This document shows, one piece after another, positions 44,616 through 53,827 of a DNA stretch of 64,000 nucleotides (positions are counted from its first letter, which is position 1; the number at the start of each line of letters is the position of its first letter). Origin of the DNA: Vibrio splendidus. Its GTDB lineage: Bacteria; Pseudomonadota; Gammaproteobacteria; Enterobacterales; Vibrionaceae. The DNA lies in NCBI RefSeq assembly GCF_002873455.1, contig NZ_MCUN01000013.1:1-64000 (forward strand). Direction: 5' to 3'. The notes beneath the pieces were generated by a model, which was given only the letters and a program-made list of their open reading frames with translations, ran no database searches and was not told the DNA's origin. The translations under genes and the position numbers were made by a program.

Positions 44616-45521
44616 TTATTTTTTCGCGTCTAGATTCGCTTGATGTTTTAAGTGCTCAATGAACATCGGAACCTTTTTTGCTATATGCTTTCTCGACGCA
44701 TAAAAGGCGTACAGAACCAAATCTTCAGGTTTGTATTCAAGTTCTATGACTTCCAAAGAGCCAGTATCTATTTCATCGCGGCAAAATTCAGCAGGGAGTA
44801 TCGCAAAGCCCAAACTAGCCAATGCACCTGCTTTGGCAAGTTGCCCACTATTGACCTTAAATGCAGATTTTACTCTTTGAGTAATTACCTCACCGGTTGC
44901 GTTCTTAAATACCCATGGCGTACCATTTAACACGGTAAAGCTACTAATACACGGGACATGTTTCAAATCCGTAATCTGAAAAGGTTTAGAAGATACTTGC
45001 AGGAGTTTGGGCGATGCCACAACAATGCTAGGCCAACGCTTAATCTCTTTCGCTATCCAATTGTTATCCTCAAGCTTCCCTCGATGAAAACTCAGAATAA
45101 CGTCAAAACCATCCACAAAGTCCTCTTTAGAACTGATGCTTGTATCACAACACAATGAAATGGAAGGATGCTGAGCACAAAAAGACACAACGGCTCGGGC
45201 TAATTCCTGTGAATCTGGCATGAGTACGTTGAGTTGCCCCACCACCTCGCGAGAATGTTGTGTTACCTCTTCGAGCGCATCATTGAGTTTGTCCAACAAT
45301 GGTTGAGTTCGTAGATAGAGGTGGTCCCCTGCTTCTGTCGAAGCAATTCGGCGAGTCGTTCTATCGAATAATCGAAGGTCTAGTTGCTCTTCTAACAAAG
45401 CGATGTGGCGACTGACATTTGAGGTCGGCAAACACAAAAACTCTGCGGCTCTTTTAAAGCTGTTGTTCTCATAAACACAGTGAAAACTTTTAAGCCATTG
45501 TTGGTCAATCTTCTCAAGCAT
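44616..45521 (-). CDS. LysR-family regulator divergent from accD2
   Basis: A 301-residue LysR protein of the short CrgA-like type: MLEKIDQQWLKSFHCVYENN, SFKRAAEFLCLPTSNVSRHI and RLFDRTTRR in the helix-turn-helix, then an effector-binding domain. The start at 45521 gives correct spacing to an aaggggga site. It faces the accD paralogue across 160 bp that contain an ATAATCC-N9-GGATTAT inverted repeat, the probable binding site. A regulator dedicated to an accD gene is unusual and suggests induction of the paralogue under a specific stress. Confidence 0.88.
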   Translation of the reverse strand: MLEKIDQQWLKSFHCVYENNSFKRAAEFLCLPTSNVSRHIALLEEQLDLRLFDRTTRRIASTEAGDHLYLRTQPLLDKLNDALEEVTQHSREVVGQLNVLMPDSQELARAVVSFCAQHPSISLCCDTSISSKEDFVDGFDVILSFHRGKLEDNNWIAKEIKRWPSIVVASPKLLQVSSKPFQITDLKHVPCISSFTVLNGTPWVFKNATGEVITQRVKSAFKVNSGQLAKAGALASLGFAILPAEFCRDEIDTGSLEVIELEYKPEDLVLYAFYASRKHIAKKVPMFIEHLKHQANLDAKK

Positions 45522-45580
45522 TCTAACCATTCCCCCTTATCTCAATAATCTCACGCACCTAAACAATTCCACACACTCAG

Positions 45581-45603
45581 ATAATCCCATCAGGTTGGAT
45601 TAT
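45581..45603. promoter_or_regulatory. LysR-type operator between LysR and accD2
   Basis: Inverted repeat ATAATCC-N9-GGATTAT, of the size and dyad form of LysR recognition sites, lies about 60 bp from the LysR start and 83 bp from the accD2 start. Confidence 0.6.
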
Positions 45604-45685
45604 AAAGCCAATTTTAAGCACTTTATTACCAATATCAGGCTTATACAATACTCAACATTAAAAGTGAACTGGATAAGGTCTCGCC

Positions 45686-46546
45686 ATGAGCTGGTTAGAA
45701 AAGCTATTCGATAAAAAGAAACTAATAAGTACACGTAAGGCATCAATTCCTGAAGGGGTATGGACCAAATGCCCCTCCTGTGATCAGGTCTTGTACTACA
45801 TAGCCCTTAAAGAAAATCTAGAGGTATGCCCTAAATGTGAACACCACATGCGGATGACAGCACGCTTTCGTTTAGACACTTTTTTAGATAAAGGTGAACG
45901 AACTGAGTTAGGTAAACAACATGAACCGAAAGATTTGCTCAGTTTCAAAGATAATAAACGCTACACAGAGCGCCTAGCTTTAGCTCAAAAAAACACAGGG
46001 GAAAAGGACGCGATGATTGCTATGAAAGGCGAACTGGTGGGGTTGCCTGTTGTAGCGTGCGCTTTCGAATTTTCTTTTATGGCTGGCTCTATGGGATCGG
46101 TTGTCGGTGCTCGATTTGTGGAAGCCGTTAATCAAGCAATAGCATCAAACTGTGCACTGGTTTGCTTTTCGGCTTGTGGTGGAGCTCGCATGCAAGAGTC
46201 ATTGATGGCTTTAATGCAAATGGCAAAAACCAGTGCTGCTTTAAAGCGGCTATCCGATGCAAAGCTCCCTTATATCTCCGTCTTAACCGACCAAACCTTT
46301 GGCGGTGTGTCAGCCAGTTTAGCGATGCTTGGTGACATCAATATTGGTGAACCCAAAGCGCGAATTGGCTTTGCAGGACGTAGAGTGATCGAACAAACGG
46401 TACGAGAGAAATTACCTGACGACTTTCAACAAAGTGAATTCTTACTGGAGCATGGCGCTTTGGACATGATTATTGATAGACGTGATATGCGTATACGCGT
46501 CGCAAAACTCATCGCGATGATGACCAACACACGAATTCAAGCTTAG
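45686..46546 (+). CDS. accD: Acetyl-CoA carboxylase carboxyltransferase beta subunit, second copy
   Basis: A 286-residue AccD, the beta subunit that transfers the carboxyl group from biotin to acetyl-CoA. The zinc ribbon (CPSC at 29-32, CPKC at 48-51) and the fold motifs [15 protein letters not shown] and [20 protein letters not shown] are intact. Family-invariant positions differ: [11 protein letters not shown] has Cys164 where Ser is usual, and [11 protein letters not shown] has Gln203 and Phe205 where E. coli has Pro201 and Met203. It lacks truA/folC neighbours, and a divergent LysR gene controls it. It is probably a resistant or specialised paralogue, not the housekeeping copy. Confidence 0.88.
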   Translation: MSWLEKLFDKKKLISTRKASIPEGVWTKCPSCDQVLYYIALKENLEVCPKCEHHMRMTARFRLDTFLDKGERTELGKQHEPKDLLSFKDNKRYTERLALAQKNTGEKDAMIAMKGELVGLPVVACAFEFSFMAGSMGSVVGARFVEAVNQAIASNCALVCFSACGGARMQESLMALMQMAKTSAALKRLSDAKLPYISVLTDQTFGGVSASLAMLGDINIGEPKARIGFAGRRVIEQTVREKLPDDFQQSEFLLEHGALDMIIDRRDMRIRVAKLIAMMTNTRIQA

Positions 46547-46763
46547 GATCAATAGCCCCCGTCCCACTCTAACTCTCCTTCGAATGAAGTTTAACGATCT
46601 GTTTAGATTGAAGACCGAGGGGAGAATATTCTTTGTCGCTGAACAGGCAGCTGTATTTGCACTAGCTTCTTATAGTTAAAATGCCGTATGGTACAAACGA
46701 TAGAACCATAAAGACTTGCGGCCTTGCCACAGAGACTCTCCATTTTAAACGATAAGACTTACT

Positions 46764-47006
46764 ATGAATTTTGATATCAATGCACTAAAACACCACCAAC
46801 TGGTCGAAGATGGTCAACTCGAGGGGTGTTACATTCACCAGCCTGTGCAAGGCAGTCAACCAGATGACAAAGCCGTTTTAGCAGAGCGCCAAGCGCTGGA
46901 AAGCCAAGGATATAAGGTAGTTCAGGTTAAAGCGAAGGGCGGAACAACTACGTTTGCCGAGGCTATGCAAGAACTTGCGAGGAAGACTGGCCACCAGCCT
47001 AAATAG
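46764..47006 (+). CDS. Small protein of unknown function
   Basis: An 80-residue soluble protein, MNFDINALKHHQLVEDG at the N-terminus and a charged helical C-terminus (TFAEAMQELARKTGHQ). Good codon usage and a position between two clear genes support it. The mid-part VLAERQALESQGYKVVQVKA is reminiscent of small alpha-beta proteins. No family recognised and no operon partner; the accD2 stop is 217 bp upstream. Confidence 0.6.
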   Translation: MNFDINALKHHQLVEDGQLEGCYIHQPVQGSQPDDKAVLAERQALESQGYKVVQVKAKGGTTTFAEAMQELARKTGHQPK

Positions 47007-47193
47007 TAACGAGTGGATAGAGAGAGTGACAAAGTTCGCTAACGACAATCTTTCGTCTATCCTATCGGTTGATCTCAATTAACACCGTTTCGAATTTGCG
47101 CAATAAAACGACGAAAATTTCAGTCTAAAATTACCTAACTTTTCTTAATGGTTGTAGTATCAATTGATGCATAACAATTGTGGGACTAATTTA

Positions 47194-47640
47194 ATGAGAG
47201 CACCATTTCAGGTATTGATATTCCCATATAAATTTGAAATGGCAAACCCTATGTTCTTGATTGCTCGTCGAGCAGATAATGGTGAATGGCAAGCAGTTTC
47301 TGGTGGCGGTGAAGACCGAGAGTCTTTACTCGCTGCTGCGATAAGAGAATTATATGAAGAAACCTCGTTAACAGGTATTGATTGGATCCAATTAGACTCT
47401 ATGTGTATGTTGCCTAGAGTGTTTTACTCTGATCATGAAAAATGGAACACCCATCCTTATGTGATACCAGAATACGCATTCTCAGTGAAGGTTTCGGGTG
47501 AACCACAGTTATCTTCAGAGCACACTCAGTTTCGTTGGTGTAAGGCCTCTGAAGCGAGTGAGTTTCTAAAGTATGATTCAAATCGAATAGCTTTATGGGA
47601 GTTATCTGAGCGGCTTAAGTTCCACCCTCGAAAGAGTTAG
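47194..47640 (+). CDS. Nudix hydrolase
   Basis: A 148-residue cytosolic hydrolase of nucleoside diphosphates linked to another moiety. The Nudix box is canonical: from the Gly of VSGGGEDRESLLAAAIREL to the acidic EE of YEETSL, with G-x5-E-x7-REU-x-EE spacing. VLIFPYK at the start and the PEYAFSVKV strand resemble NudB/dihydroneopterin triphosphate pyrophosphatases, but the substrate is not determinable. Start 47194 is chosen for the family-like N-terminus MRAPFQVL. Confidence 0.85.
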   Translation: MRAPFQVLIFPYKFEMANPMFLIARRADNGEWQAVSGGGEDRESLLAAAIRELYEETSLTGIDWIQLDSMCMLPRVFYSDHEKWNTHPYVIPEYAFSVKVSGEPQLSSEHTQFRWCKASEASEFLKYDSNRIALWELSERLKFHPRKS

Positions 47641-47728
47641 AATCGAATTTATGTAAGTTCAATTTCTAATGTCTCGAAGAAAAGAAACAAACAGATTTTT
47701 GTTATTTCTCAAGCTCCCGAAATATTGC

Positions 47729-48030
47729 TTATCTAATTATTCGAGTAACGTTAAACCCTTTTGTCAAAGATTCTCCGACCTGCGTAAGTTCGAGTGAAAC
47801 GCTACGTGAATCTTGATTAGCGCTACCTTTGACTATCAGTTCCTTTAACACCAAACCTCTCATCAATTTGGATATTGCTATCTTATTTAAACTGGTAGTT
47901 AATATTATTTCCGCTTGTGTTAGTTGTTTTCGTTATCTTTCACCTTAGTACTGAAGCGAGTATTACAAACTGAGTATGATTAAGAGCCTTAAGTATCCTT
48001 AGTGCCTCAGAGTGCCATTTGGTGTAAGTC
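47729..48030 (-). pseudogene. MarR-family regulator pseudogene
   Basis: Minus-strand translation gives two blocks of a MarR protein in different frames. Upstream: WHSEALRILKALNHTQFVIL, then ASVLR and a stop. Downstream, after a frame change: KQLTQAEIILTTSLNKIAIS, KLMRGLVLKELIVKGSANQD and SRSVSLELTQVGESL to a TAA at 47731. The winged helix and wing are plain, but the frameshift and stop disable the gene and the N-terminal helix is lost. The 750-bp gap between Nudix and chemoreceptor genes otherwise contains only AT-rich sequence. Confidence 0.75.
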
Positions 48031-48388
48031 GCTCAAAATTGTAGCCCTATGCTTTGCGACTAAAGGTCGGGTATAGCCTAAAATTTAACTCTATGTACAA
48101 CATCGGTGAACTCACATTTATTCTGATTCATTCGAACAGCAATACCCTTACCAAAAATCATTTAAAAACATTCAAGGCGGACATATTTAATATTTACGTC
48201 ACGTGAATATTAATAACAAAATTATCAATATTAGTATCTATAACCTCTAAACAGTCAATAGAGGTAACATGCCTATAATATTTTGCTACAATCCTGTCGA
48301 TAATAATTATCGTGAAACCCAATACGTTATCAATCCACACCAGTCATTAGCTTAACAAATAACCCATCGAGTTATATATAGGTATCTT

Positions 48389-49483
48389 ATGTTTGGAATA
48401 AAACGAATTAAATTAGAAAATGAAGCACTCAAACAAGAATTAACAGACCTAAAAAAGAAGCATAAGGCTGATGTAAGCGCCCTCGAAAATCAGCTACAAA
48501 AGTCTCAACATATTGTTCAGTTAGCACAGCAAGAACAACACAACAGTAATGAAATGATGTCGAATTGTTTGAAAGGTGGAGATATGCTCAAAACCATTCA
48601 AAAAGAGATGGTTGAAAGTGCTAGATCCATGGCTCATGAGAACCTAGAACTTCAGCAACTCGATGATATGTTTAAGCAGACGCATCAAGCATTAGTGCGC
48701 CTAGACAACCGAGCGCTTAATATCGGTACTCAAGCATCTCAAAGCATTGAATCTGTCACTATATTAGATAACACTGCTGGTGCTATTTCTAACCTTGTAT
48801 CAACCATTCAAGAGATTTCGGACCAAACCAACTTACTGGCATTAAATGCTGCGATCGAGGCAGCACGTGCAGGTGAAGCAGGACGAGGGTTTGCTGTCGT
48901 CGCCGATGAAGTTAGAACCCTTGCAGGTAAAGCCAGCGAAGCCAGTGAAAAAATTGATTCATTAGTGAAACAAGTTTTGACTCAAGTAAATGCGATTAAA
49001 ACCTCTATCGATGAAAACCAAGTTTGTGCTGAAGAAGTTTCAGCATCTTCTGCGCAAATCAGCTCTATTGTGAATGAAGTTGTTGTGAAATCGGAAAACA
49101 TGAAACAAGTTATTCATATTGCTTCCACTCGCGCTTTCTTAGATTCGGTGAAGCTCGATCACGCCATTTGGAAAAATAACACTTATCGCTTACTACAAAG
49201 CGGTGCCTTTAGTGAAACGATCAATACTCACTCAGAGTGTCGTTTAGGTCAGTGGTATTATCGTGGTGATGGCAAAGCTTACAACCACCTGAGAAGTTAT
49301 CAATTGCTTGAAGAACCTCATAAAGGGGTACATGACAATGGTCGTAAAGCAATGAATCAAGGAGCATCGGGGGACATTGAAGGAACCATAAAATCAGTTA
49401 AAGCAATGGAAGAAGCAAGTATACAAGTTGTCTTTCAAATCGATCGTTTAATGAATGAAATTATCGAAACTGAAGCAAAGTAG
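48389..49483 (+). CDS. Cytoplasmic chemoreceptor with C-terminal CZB zinc-binding domain
   Basis: A 364-residue soluble methyl-accepting protein without membrane helices. An N-terminal coiled coil (1-90) leads to a short signalling hairpin ([20 protein letters not shown], then [14 protein letters not shown]). The CZB domain (about 250-360) has the zinc ligands His258 in KLDHAIWK, Cys284 in [11 protein letters not shown], and His311 and His315 in [12 protein letters not shown] receptors respond to zinc or to hypochlorite through the zinc-bound Cys. All four ligands are present, so sensing should be functional. Confidence 0.95.
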   Translation: MFGIKRIKLENEALKQELTDLKKKHKADVSALENQLQKSQHIVQLAQQEQHNSNEMMSNCLKGGDMLKTIQKEMVESARSMAHENLELQQLDDMFKQTHQALVRLDNRALNIGTQASQSIESVTILDNTAGAISNLVSTIQEISDQTNLLALNAAIEAARAGEAGRGFAVVADEVRTLAGKASEASEKIDSLVKQVLTQVNAIKTSIDENQVCAEEVSASSAQISSIVNEVVVKSENMKQVIHIASTRAFLDSVKLDHAIWKNNTYRLLQSGAFSETINTHSECRLGQWYYRGDGKAYNHLRSYQLLEEPHKGVHDNGRKAMNQGASGDIEGTIKSVKAMEEASIQVVFQIDRLMNEIIETEAK

Positions 49484-49529
49484 CTTGTATTTGTACTTGT
49501 ACTTGTACTTGTACTTGTACTTGTACTTA
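49484..49529. repeat. 6-bp tandem repeat (tacttg), over 7 copies
   Basis: Seven near-perfect copies of ttgtac begin within the stop-codon region of the chemoreceptor gene. Immediately downstream lies the first hydrolase relic. Confidence 0.95.
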
Positions 49530-49624
49530 TCCCATACATTCAAATTGGTTAACGCAATACCACTAACCAACGTGTTCCCAAAAAATTGGTAGAAACCGAT
49601 TTATTGTGACCACTCTATAAGCAA

Positions 49625-49648
49625 AAGGCCACGCACACGCGAGGCCTT
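49625..49648 (-). terminator. Hydrolase-relic terminator, copy 1
   Basis: Hairpin aaggccacgc / gcgaggcctt (one mismatch) with T residues on the minus-strand exit. It is the same terminator as at 53341, 55924 and 56555, in the same orientation relative to hydrolase sequence. Confidence 0.75.
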
Positions 49649-49757
49649 AGTTTTATCTATCGAACGATTACAACCGCCCTACTCCACCACCGTCATCAAC
49701 TGTTCATTAAACTGCTTTGGTTGTTCTAGCATTGGGAATTGGTTCAAGCCTTAAAAT
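49649..49757 (-). pseudogene. Alpha/beta-hydrolase 3'-end relic, copy 1
   Basis: About 110 bp next to the terminator align with the C-terminal coding end of the hydrolase at 56609-57481, including gattacaaccgccctactcc and tctagcattgggaa. Divergence is moderate (roughly three in four positions alike by eye). Only the last 35 or so codons are present, so it is non-functional. Confidence 0.7.
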
Positions 49758-49803
49758 TAGCCTGGTTAAAGCGCTAAACCATCGACACAGGAAGGGCTAT
49801 CAG

Positions 49804-50160
49804 CTAGAAACTACTGTAAGAATGAGGAAGGCGATTTTCTTCGTCCCAACCTAACAACTCAATATTGATCAATGATTTGCGCTTCTCATTACACAATGAA
49901 GCGATATTGATGATAGGCAGTTGGCTACGAAACTGCGCGGTAAGTATGACCTTTTTACTTTCACTCAGGCTGTTTCGACATTGCGCTAAAACCGCTTCAG
50001 TATCGAGTTGATGTGCGTTCTCGATAATCTGGATATCAGTATTCTCTTGATAGTAATCTATCAGCCAAGATACAGCTGACACTTCTATGCTGGTGAGCAC
50101 GATGACATCTTTTGTTGCCATAAGCTCGTGGAGTTCAAGCTCTTTTAGTTCAGTTTCCAT
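49804..50160 (-). CDS. Protein of unknown function
   Basis: A 118-residue soluble protein, acidic N-terminus METELKELELHELMATKDVI then alternating helices and strands, with NEKRKSLINIELLGW near the end. It could be a small receiver-like or NTF-like fold, but no motif supports this. It sits just downstream of the patatin gene on the same strand (28-bp gap) and is probably co-transcribed. The gagag site before the ATG at 50160 is modest. Confidence 0.55.
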   Translation of the reverse strand: METELKELELHELMATKDVIVLTSIEVSAVSWLIDYYQENTDIQIIENAHQLDTEAVLAQCRNSLSESKKVILTAQFRSQLPIINIASLCNEKRKSLINIELLGWDEENRLPHSYSSF

Positions 50161-50187
50161 AAATACTCTCATTCAGCAACAAATACA

Positions 50188-51060
50188 TTAAAGCCGGTTA
50201 CCCAGTTTAGCCTGTGCCAAATGGTAGCCTCTATCTATCATCTCTTGTGAGCGGTCAAACTCTAAGGTGCCACAAGCATTACGTGGGAGTTCAAGCGTAA
50301 TATCGGCGGGATAAGCGGCCAGTTTTTGGCGAGCAATAGTCGATTGCATCGCATCAAACGCTTGGTTAGCAATGTCGTAGGCAACAAAATTAAAGCTCAT
50401 TTTGCTTTTTACGCTGCTACCTAAATTATCAATAAAATGAACAACCTTCTCATGCAGGTTACTCTCTTTCGTTGGTAGGGAAACAGGTATCGTTTCCTGT
50501 TGAACCATTTCAGGTTCACCACCTAAATTCACAGCCAGTGTAAAGTCTGTCTTATCTCCGAAAGTGGGCGCAATCGGCACGGGGTTGAGCACTCCGCCAT
50601 CAATCAGCACTTCGCCATTGACGACATGAGGTGTGAAGAACAGTGGTAAAGAGATTGAGGCGCGAATCGCATCAAACAGAGAACCTGATTGCAGCCAAAC
50701 CTCTTTTTCATCGGCAACGTTGGCGGCAACCGCGGTATAAGGGATGGGCAAGTCTTCAATTGAAATCTCGCCGATCAGCCCACGTAGTGTGTCGATGATC
50801 TTGTCCCCTTTGAACATACCACTCGACTGCCATGAAAAGTCCAACATCATAGTCATATCCGATTGGTCGATACTGGTAACCCACTCCTCAAATTCATCCA
50901 ACTTACCCGCCGCATAGACACCGCCGATAAGTGCGCCAATTGAACAGCCAGAGATGGATTTTATCTGATAGCCATGCTCAATTAACCAGCGGATGACTCC
51001 AACGTGAACCAAGCCTCTTGCGCCACCACTGCCAAGTACTAATGAGACCGTTTTTGCCAT
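50188..51060 (-). CDS. Patatin-like phospholipase (RssA type)
   Basis: A 290-residue cytosolic patatin-fold hydrolase. The oxyanion loop GSGGARG (residues 10-16), nucleophile Ser40 in GCSIG and the catalytic Asp154 in DGGVLNPVP are all present. RssA-type proteins are putative lipid hydrolases of small size. No signal or membrane segments. The small gene downstream (49804-50160) probably shares its transcript. It lies in the accessory block bounded by hydrolase relics. Confidence 0.9.
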   Translation of the reverse strand: MAKTVSLVLGSGGARGLVHVGVIRWLIEHGYQIKSISGCSIGALIGGVYAAGKLDEFEEWVTSIDQSDMTMMLDFSWQSSGMFKGDKIIDTLRGLIGEISIEDLPIPYTAVAANVADEKEVWLQSGSLFDAIRASISLPLFFTPHVVNGEVLIDGGVLNPVPIAPTFGDKTDFTLAVNLGGEPEMVQQETIPVSLPTKESNLHEKVVHFIDNLGSSVKSKMSFNFVAYDIANQAFDAMQSTIARQKLAAYPADITLELPRNACGTLEFDRSQEMIDRGYHLAQAKLGNRL

Positions 51061-51143
51061 CGTATTAATCCTTTAATTTTTGATTCTAGAGCGGCTAACT
51101 CGCTGATTTACCAATCCGCCAATCTCAAGTGACTGAATCATTT

Positions 51144-51482
51144 TCAGTCCATGCGAGTAATGAAGGTTTGCTCGTCATCGACAAAAGCCACATAGTCGCC
51201 GTGATAGATAAACACCCGACCACGCCCTTCCACTATACACGCTAGCTGTGGGTTTAAATCTTCTTCAAGATTTTCACTTTGAAAAGTGCCGGTATCGGTG
51301 ATCACACCCCGGAGTTTAGGTAAAAATCCATAACTGCGCTTGGCTTGGTCAATCAGGCTCAATTCACTGGCGGTAGAAAAATAAGCTGGGATTGGGCCTG
51401 CATCTTCGATAAACATCGGTTTCAGTTCTTCAAAAGCTGTAATCACAAGCCAGTCGATGCCGTTTACGTGATGGATAAACAT
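51144..51482 (-). CDS. Protein of unknown function
   Basis: A 112-residue soluble protein beginning MFIHHVNGIDWLVITAFEEL. Its second half has a GDYVAFVDDEQTF closing strand and a GRVFIYHGDYV barrel-like stretch, perhaps a small beta-barrel fold. The frame continues 19 codons upstream to 51539. No family recognised. It lies 84 bp upstream of the patatin gene on the same strand, so co-transcription is plausible. Confidence 0.55.
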   Translation of the reverse strand: MFIHHVNGIDWLVITAFEELKPMFIEDAGPIPAYFSTASELSLIDQAKRSYGFLPKLRGVITDTGTFQSENLEEDLNPQLACIVEGRGRVFIYHGDYVAFVDDEQTFITRMD

Positions 51483-51797
51483 TGTTGATAAATACCTAGT
51501 TTTTCGATAATTCTTATGGGGAGATTCTAACACTATCAAGTGCTGAACGTGGGAGAAATTAAGGGACTACAAATAAACAGACACATACTATCTACAGGGT
51601 CTAATACTAGTCGTCCGACTCTACGACTAATGTCTAACCGACTGAGACTATTTGTTTTTTTTGGTTTGGTATAAGGTACCAGCCACTAAATGTTAATGAA
51701 TCTTTAATGATAAGTTTACACATTGTTTACGCCTTTGCGTGAGTCAATAACGTTTGTTGGAATAACACACCTTAGAGTGTGAACGAAAGGAATCAAA
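51483..51797. other. 315-bp intergenic region before the DUF3360 gene
   Basis: This gap separates divergent genes and must hold both promoters. A small hairpin (cacacctt / gagtgtg) at about 51767-51780 lies just before the DUF3360 ribosome site. Nothing else is recognised. Confidence 0.4.
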
Positions 51798-53306
51798 ATG
51801 AGCAGCACTTTAGAGTCGGTACATATACGAACAGATAAGCCTCAAGCCAACGAGGACGAACTCTCCTATGAACAACAACACAAACCAAGCTCAGAGTTTG
51901 ACTCCCGAGAACAGTATTTAGAACACGAATTACAAATTATGTCGCCTAAACGCTGGCGTCCCAATTTGCCGTTTAAAGATTATCGATTCGAAATAGAAGA
52001 TACTATCCCAGCGATGGCGGCGACCATTGGCAAGATAGTTATGGTGGGCGCGATTGCAGCCACCTTTGCTGGAGCGCTCGGCTTAAACGAAGGCTTCATC
52101 TTAGAAAACGTTCGTTATGAACTGCTCATCGCCTCTGTTTTCATCATTCTTTTCTCTGGTTTTTTATTGCCGACCGCTAACCTCGCAGGTACACACGGCC
52201 CACTCATCCCTTTAATTCCAATTGTGGTTGCAGCAGGCGGACACCCTATGGCGTTTGGGTTATTGATTGGCGCTTTTGGCCTCATCTTAGCCATCAGTAA
52301 AGGTGGCAGCATGTTGGCCAACCTCACCAGTAAAGGCGTATGTGGCGGATTATTGCTCTACCTTGGCTTTGTTGGAACCGCTTCTCAAGTGAAAAAGCTG
52401 TTCGCTTGGGCTGAGGGAATCGGCATGAGCCATATCGCGTTTGTCGTGATCTTTTGCACCATTATTTTGTACGCGCTATTGGAACACTTCCGTAAACGTT
52501 GGTTAGCAGTACCTCTTAGCTGCTTGCTGGGTGGTACGATTGCATTTGCCATGGGAGCCCCATTTGCTTTCCACACTGAGCCAGGCTTGCCTAACATGAA
52601 CCCTATGTATTGGTGGGGAGAAGATACAGGTTGGATGCTAGGCCTACCGACGATTGAACACTTCATGGTGGTATTGCCGTTTGCAATTTTGGCTGTCGCT
52701 ATGTGGTCGCCAGATTTCTTAGGACATCAAGTATTTCAAAAAATCAGCTACCCAGAACGTACCGAAAAAGTACACATGAACATTGACGACACCATGACCA
52801 CGGCTTCAATTCGTCAAACGTTCGGTTCTCTGCTCGGTGGTACTAACTTTACGTCTTCATGGGGTACTTACATCGTACCGGCGGCGATTGCTAAACGCCC
52901 TATTCCTGCTGGCGCTTTGCTGACGGCTCTGTTCTGTATTATCGCTGCAGTTTGGGGTTACCCGATGGATCTAGCTATCTGGCAACCTGTATTGTGTGTA
53001 GCACTTATTGTTGGGGTATTTGTGCCATTGCTAGAAGCTGGCATGGAAATGACGCGTGAAGGGAAAACCACACAATCAGCTGCGATTGTTGTATTTTCTT
53101 CAGCACTGGTTAACCCAGCATTTGGTTGGGCTCTCACCATGCTGTTGGATAACTTAGGCTTAGTCGGTTGTAAAGAACGTAGTAGTGAACTGAGTAAAAT
53201 GAGCCGTTGGGTATTGCCTGGAACTATGTTTATTGTGCTAAGTGGTGTGATGGCGTTGGTTGGTCTTCTACCGGGCATACCAGCGATTATCCCGAGCTTT
53301 CGTTAG
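51798..53306 (+). CDS. DUF3360-family membrane transporter-like protein
   Basis: A 502-residue inner-membrane protein with twelve or so hydrophobic segments from about residue 75 onward and a soluble acidic N-terminus (1-70). It resembles the DUF3360 family of Vibrio, related to SulP/nucleobase-type permeases: the PTANLAGTHGPLIPLIPIVV segment has the xanthine/uracil-permease-like helix, and HQVFQKISYPERTEKVHMN is a typical loop. Substrate unknown. A good aaaggaatc site precedes the ATG. Confidence 0.85.
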   Translation: MSSTLESVHIRTDKPQANEDELSYEQQHKPSSEFDSREQYLEHELQIMSPKRWRPNLPFKDYRFEIEDTIPAMAATIGKIVMVGAIAATFAGALGLNEGFILENVRYELLIASVFIILFSGFLLPTANLAGTHGPLIPLIPIVVAAGGHPMAFGLLIGAFGLILAISKGGSMLANLTSKGVCGGLLLYLGFVGTASQVKKLFAWAEGIGMSHIAFVVIFCTIILYALLEHFRKRWLAVPLSCLLGGTIAFAMGAPFAFHTEPGLPNMNPMYWWGEDTGWMLGLPTIEHFMVVLPFAILAVAMWSPDFLGHQVFQKISYPERTEKVHMNIDDTMTTASIRQTFGSLLGGTNFTSSWGTYIVPAAIAKRPIPAGALLTALFCIIAAVWGYPMDLAIWQPVLCVALIVGVFVPLLEAGMEMTREGKTTQSAAIVVFSSALVNPAFGWALTMLLDNLGLVGCKERSSELSKMSRWVLPGTMFIVLSGVMALVGLLPGIPAIIPSFR

Positions 53307-53340
53307 GCTCGATTAATATTTAGTTTTATTTTGAAAGCAT

Positions 53341-53364
53341 AAGGCCTCGCACACGCGAGGCCTT
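53341..53364 (-). terminator. Hydrolase-relic terminator, copy 2
   Basis: Perfect stem aaggcctcgc / gcgaggcctt. It also lies just after the DUF3360 stop and may terminate that gene on the plus strand. Confidence 0.8.
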
Positions 53365-53444
53365 GTTTTATCTATCAAACCAGTGAGATCAATGAGTGTC
53401 GCTATTGTTTCTGTAGCTTATCGAATCCATTAATTCGCTGATGA

Positions 53445-53800
53445 ATCCGTTGGCTATAGGCGAGCGTTAACCTATATTACTGGTACGTTTACGTTCTCAT
53501 ATACTCGGTGTGCTTCGACTGTCACGTATTGACCTAGATAATAGCGGAACTGGTTTATCGCCAGAACTGGTGGTGCTGAGACCATGTCTTGCGTTACCCA
53601 ATAAAGTAAATCTGCGTCTATGTCTTTTGGTAGCGAGTCTTTCACGAACGTAATGATGCCGGTTTATGCTTCAAGCGGTTTGCTCATTGCATCTAGGTCG
53701 CTTTGTGAAACCGCTAGTGCGACGTTTTACGATGTGTCGACATTTACTCTCTTTGCCATCAGTGGTCGGCTTATGCAATAACACCGTCGACCATAAAGTG
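53445..53800 (-). pseudogene. Alpha/beta-hydrolase relic, copy 2 (internal part)
   Basis: About 355 bp align with 56740-57100 of the hydrolase gene: atccgttggctataggcgag, tagataatagcggaactggt and tgtcttgcgttacccaataa are near-identical. It lacks the last 110 bp of coding and the N-terminal part, and has small deletions. At the codon that is a stop in the larger copy, this relic has CAA (Gln), giving the ancestral reading. Confidence 0.85.
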
Positions 53801-53827
53801 AATAATCAAGATTACTAAGTCAAATTA

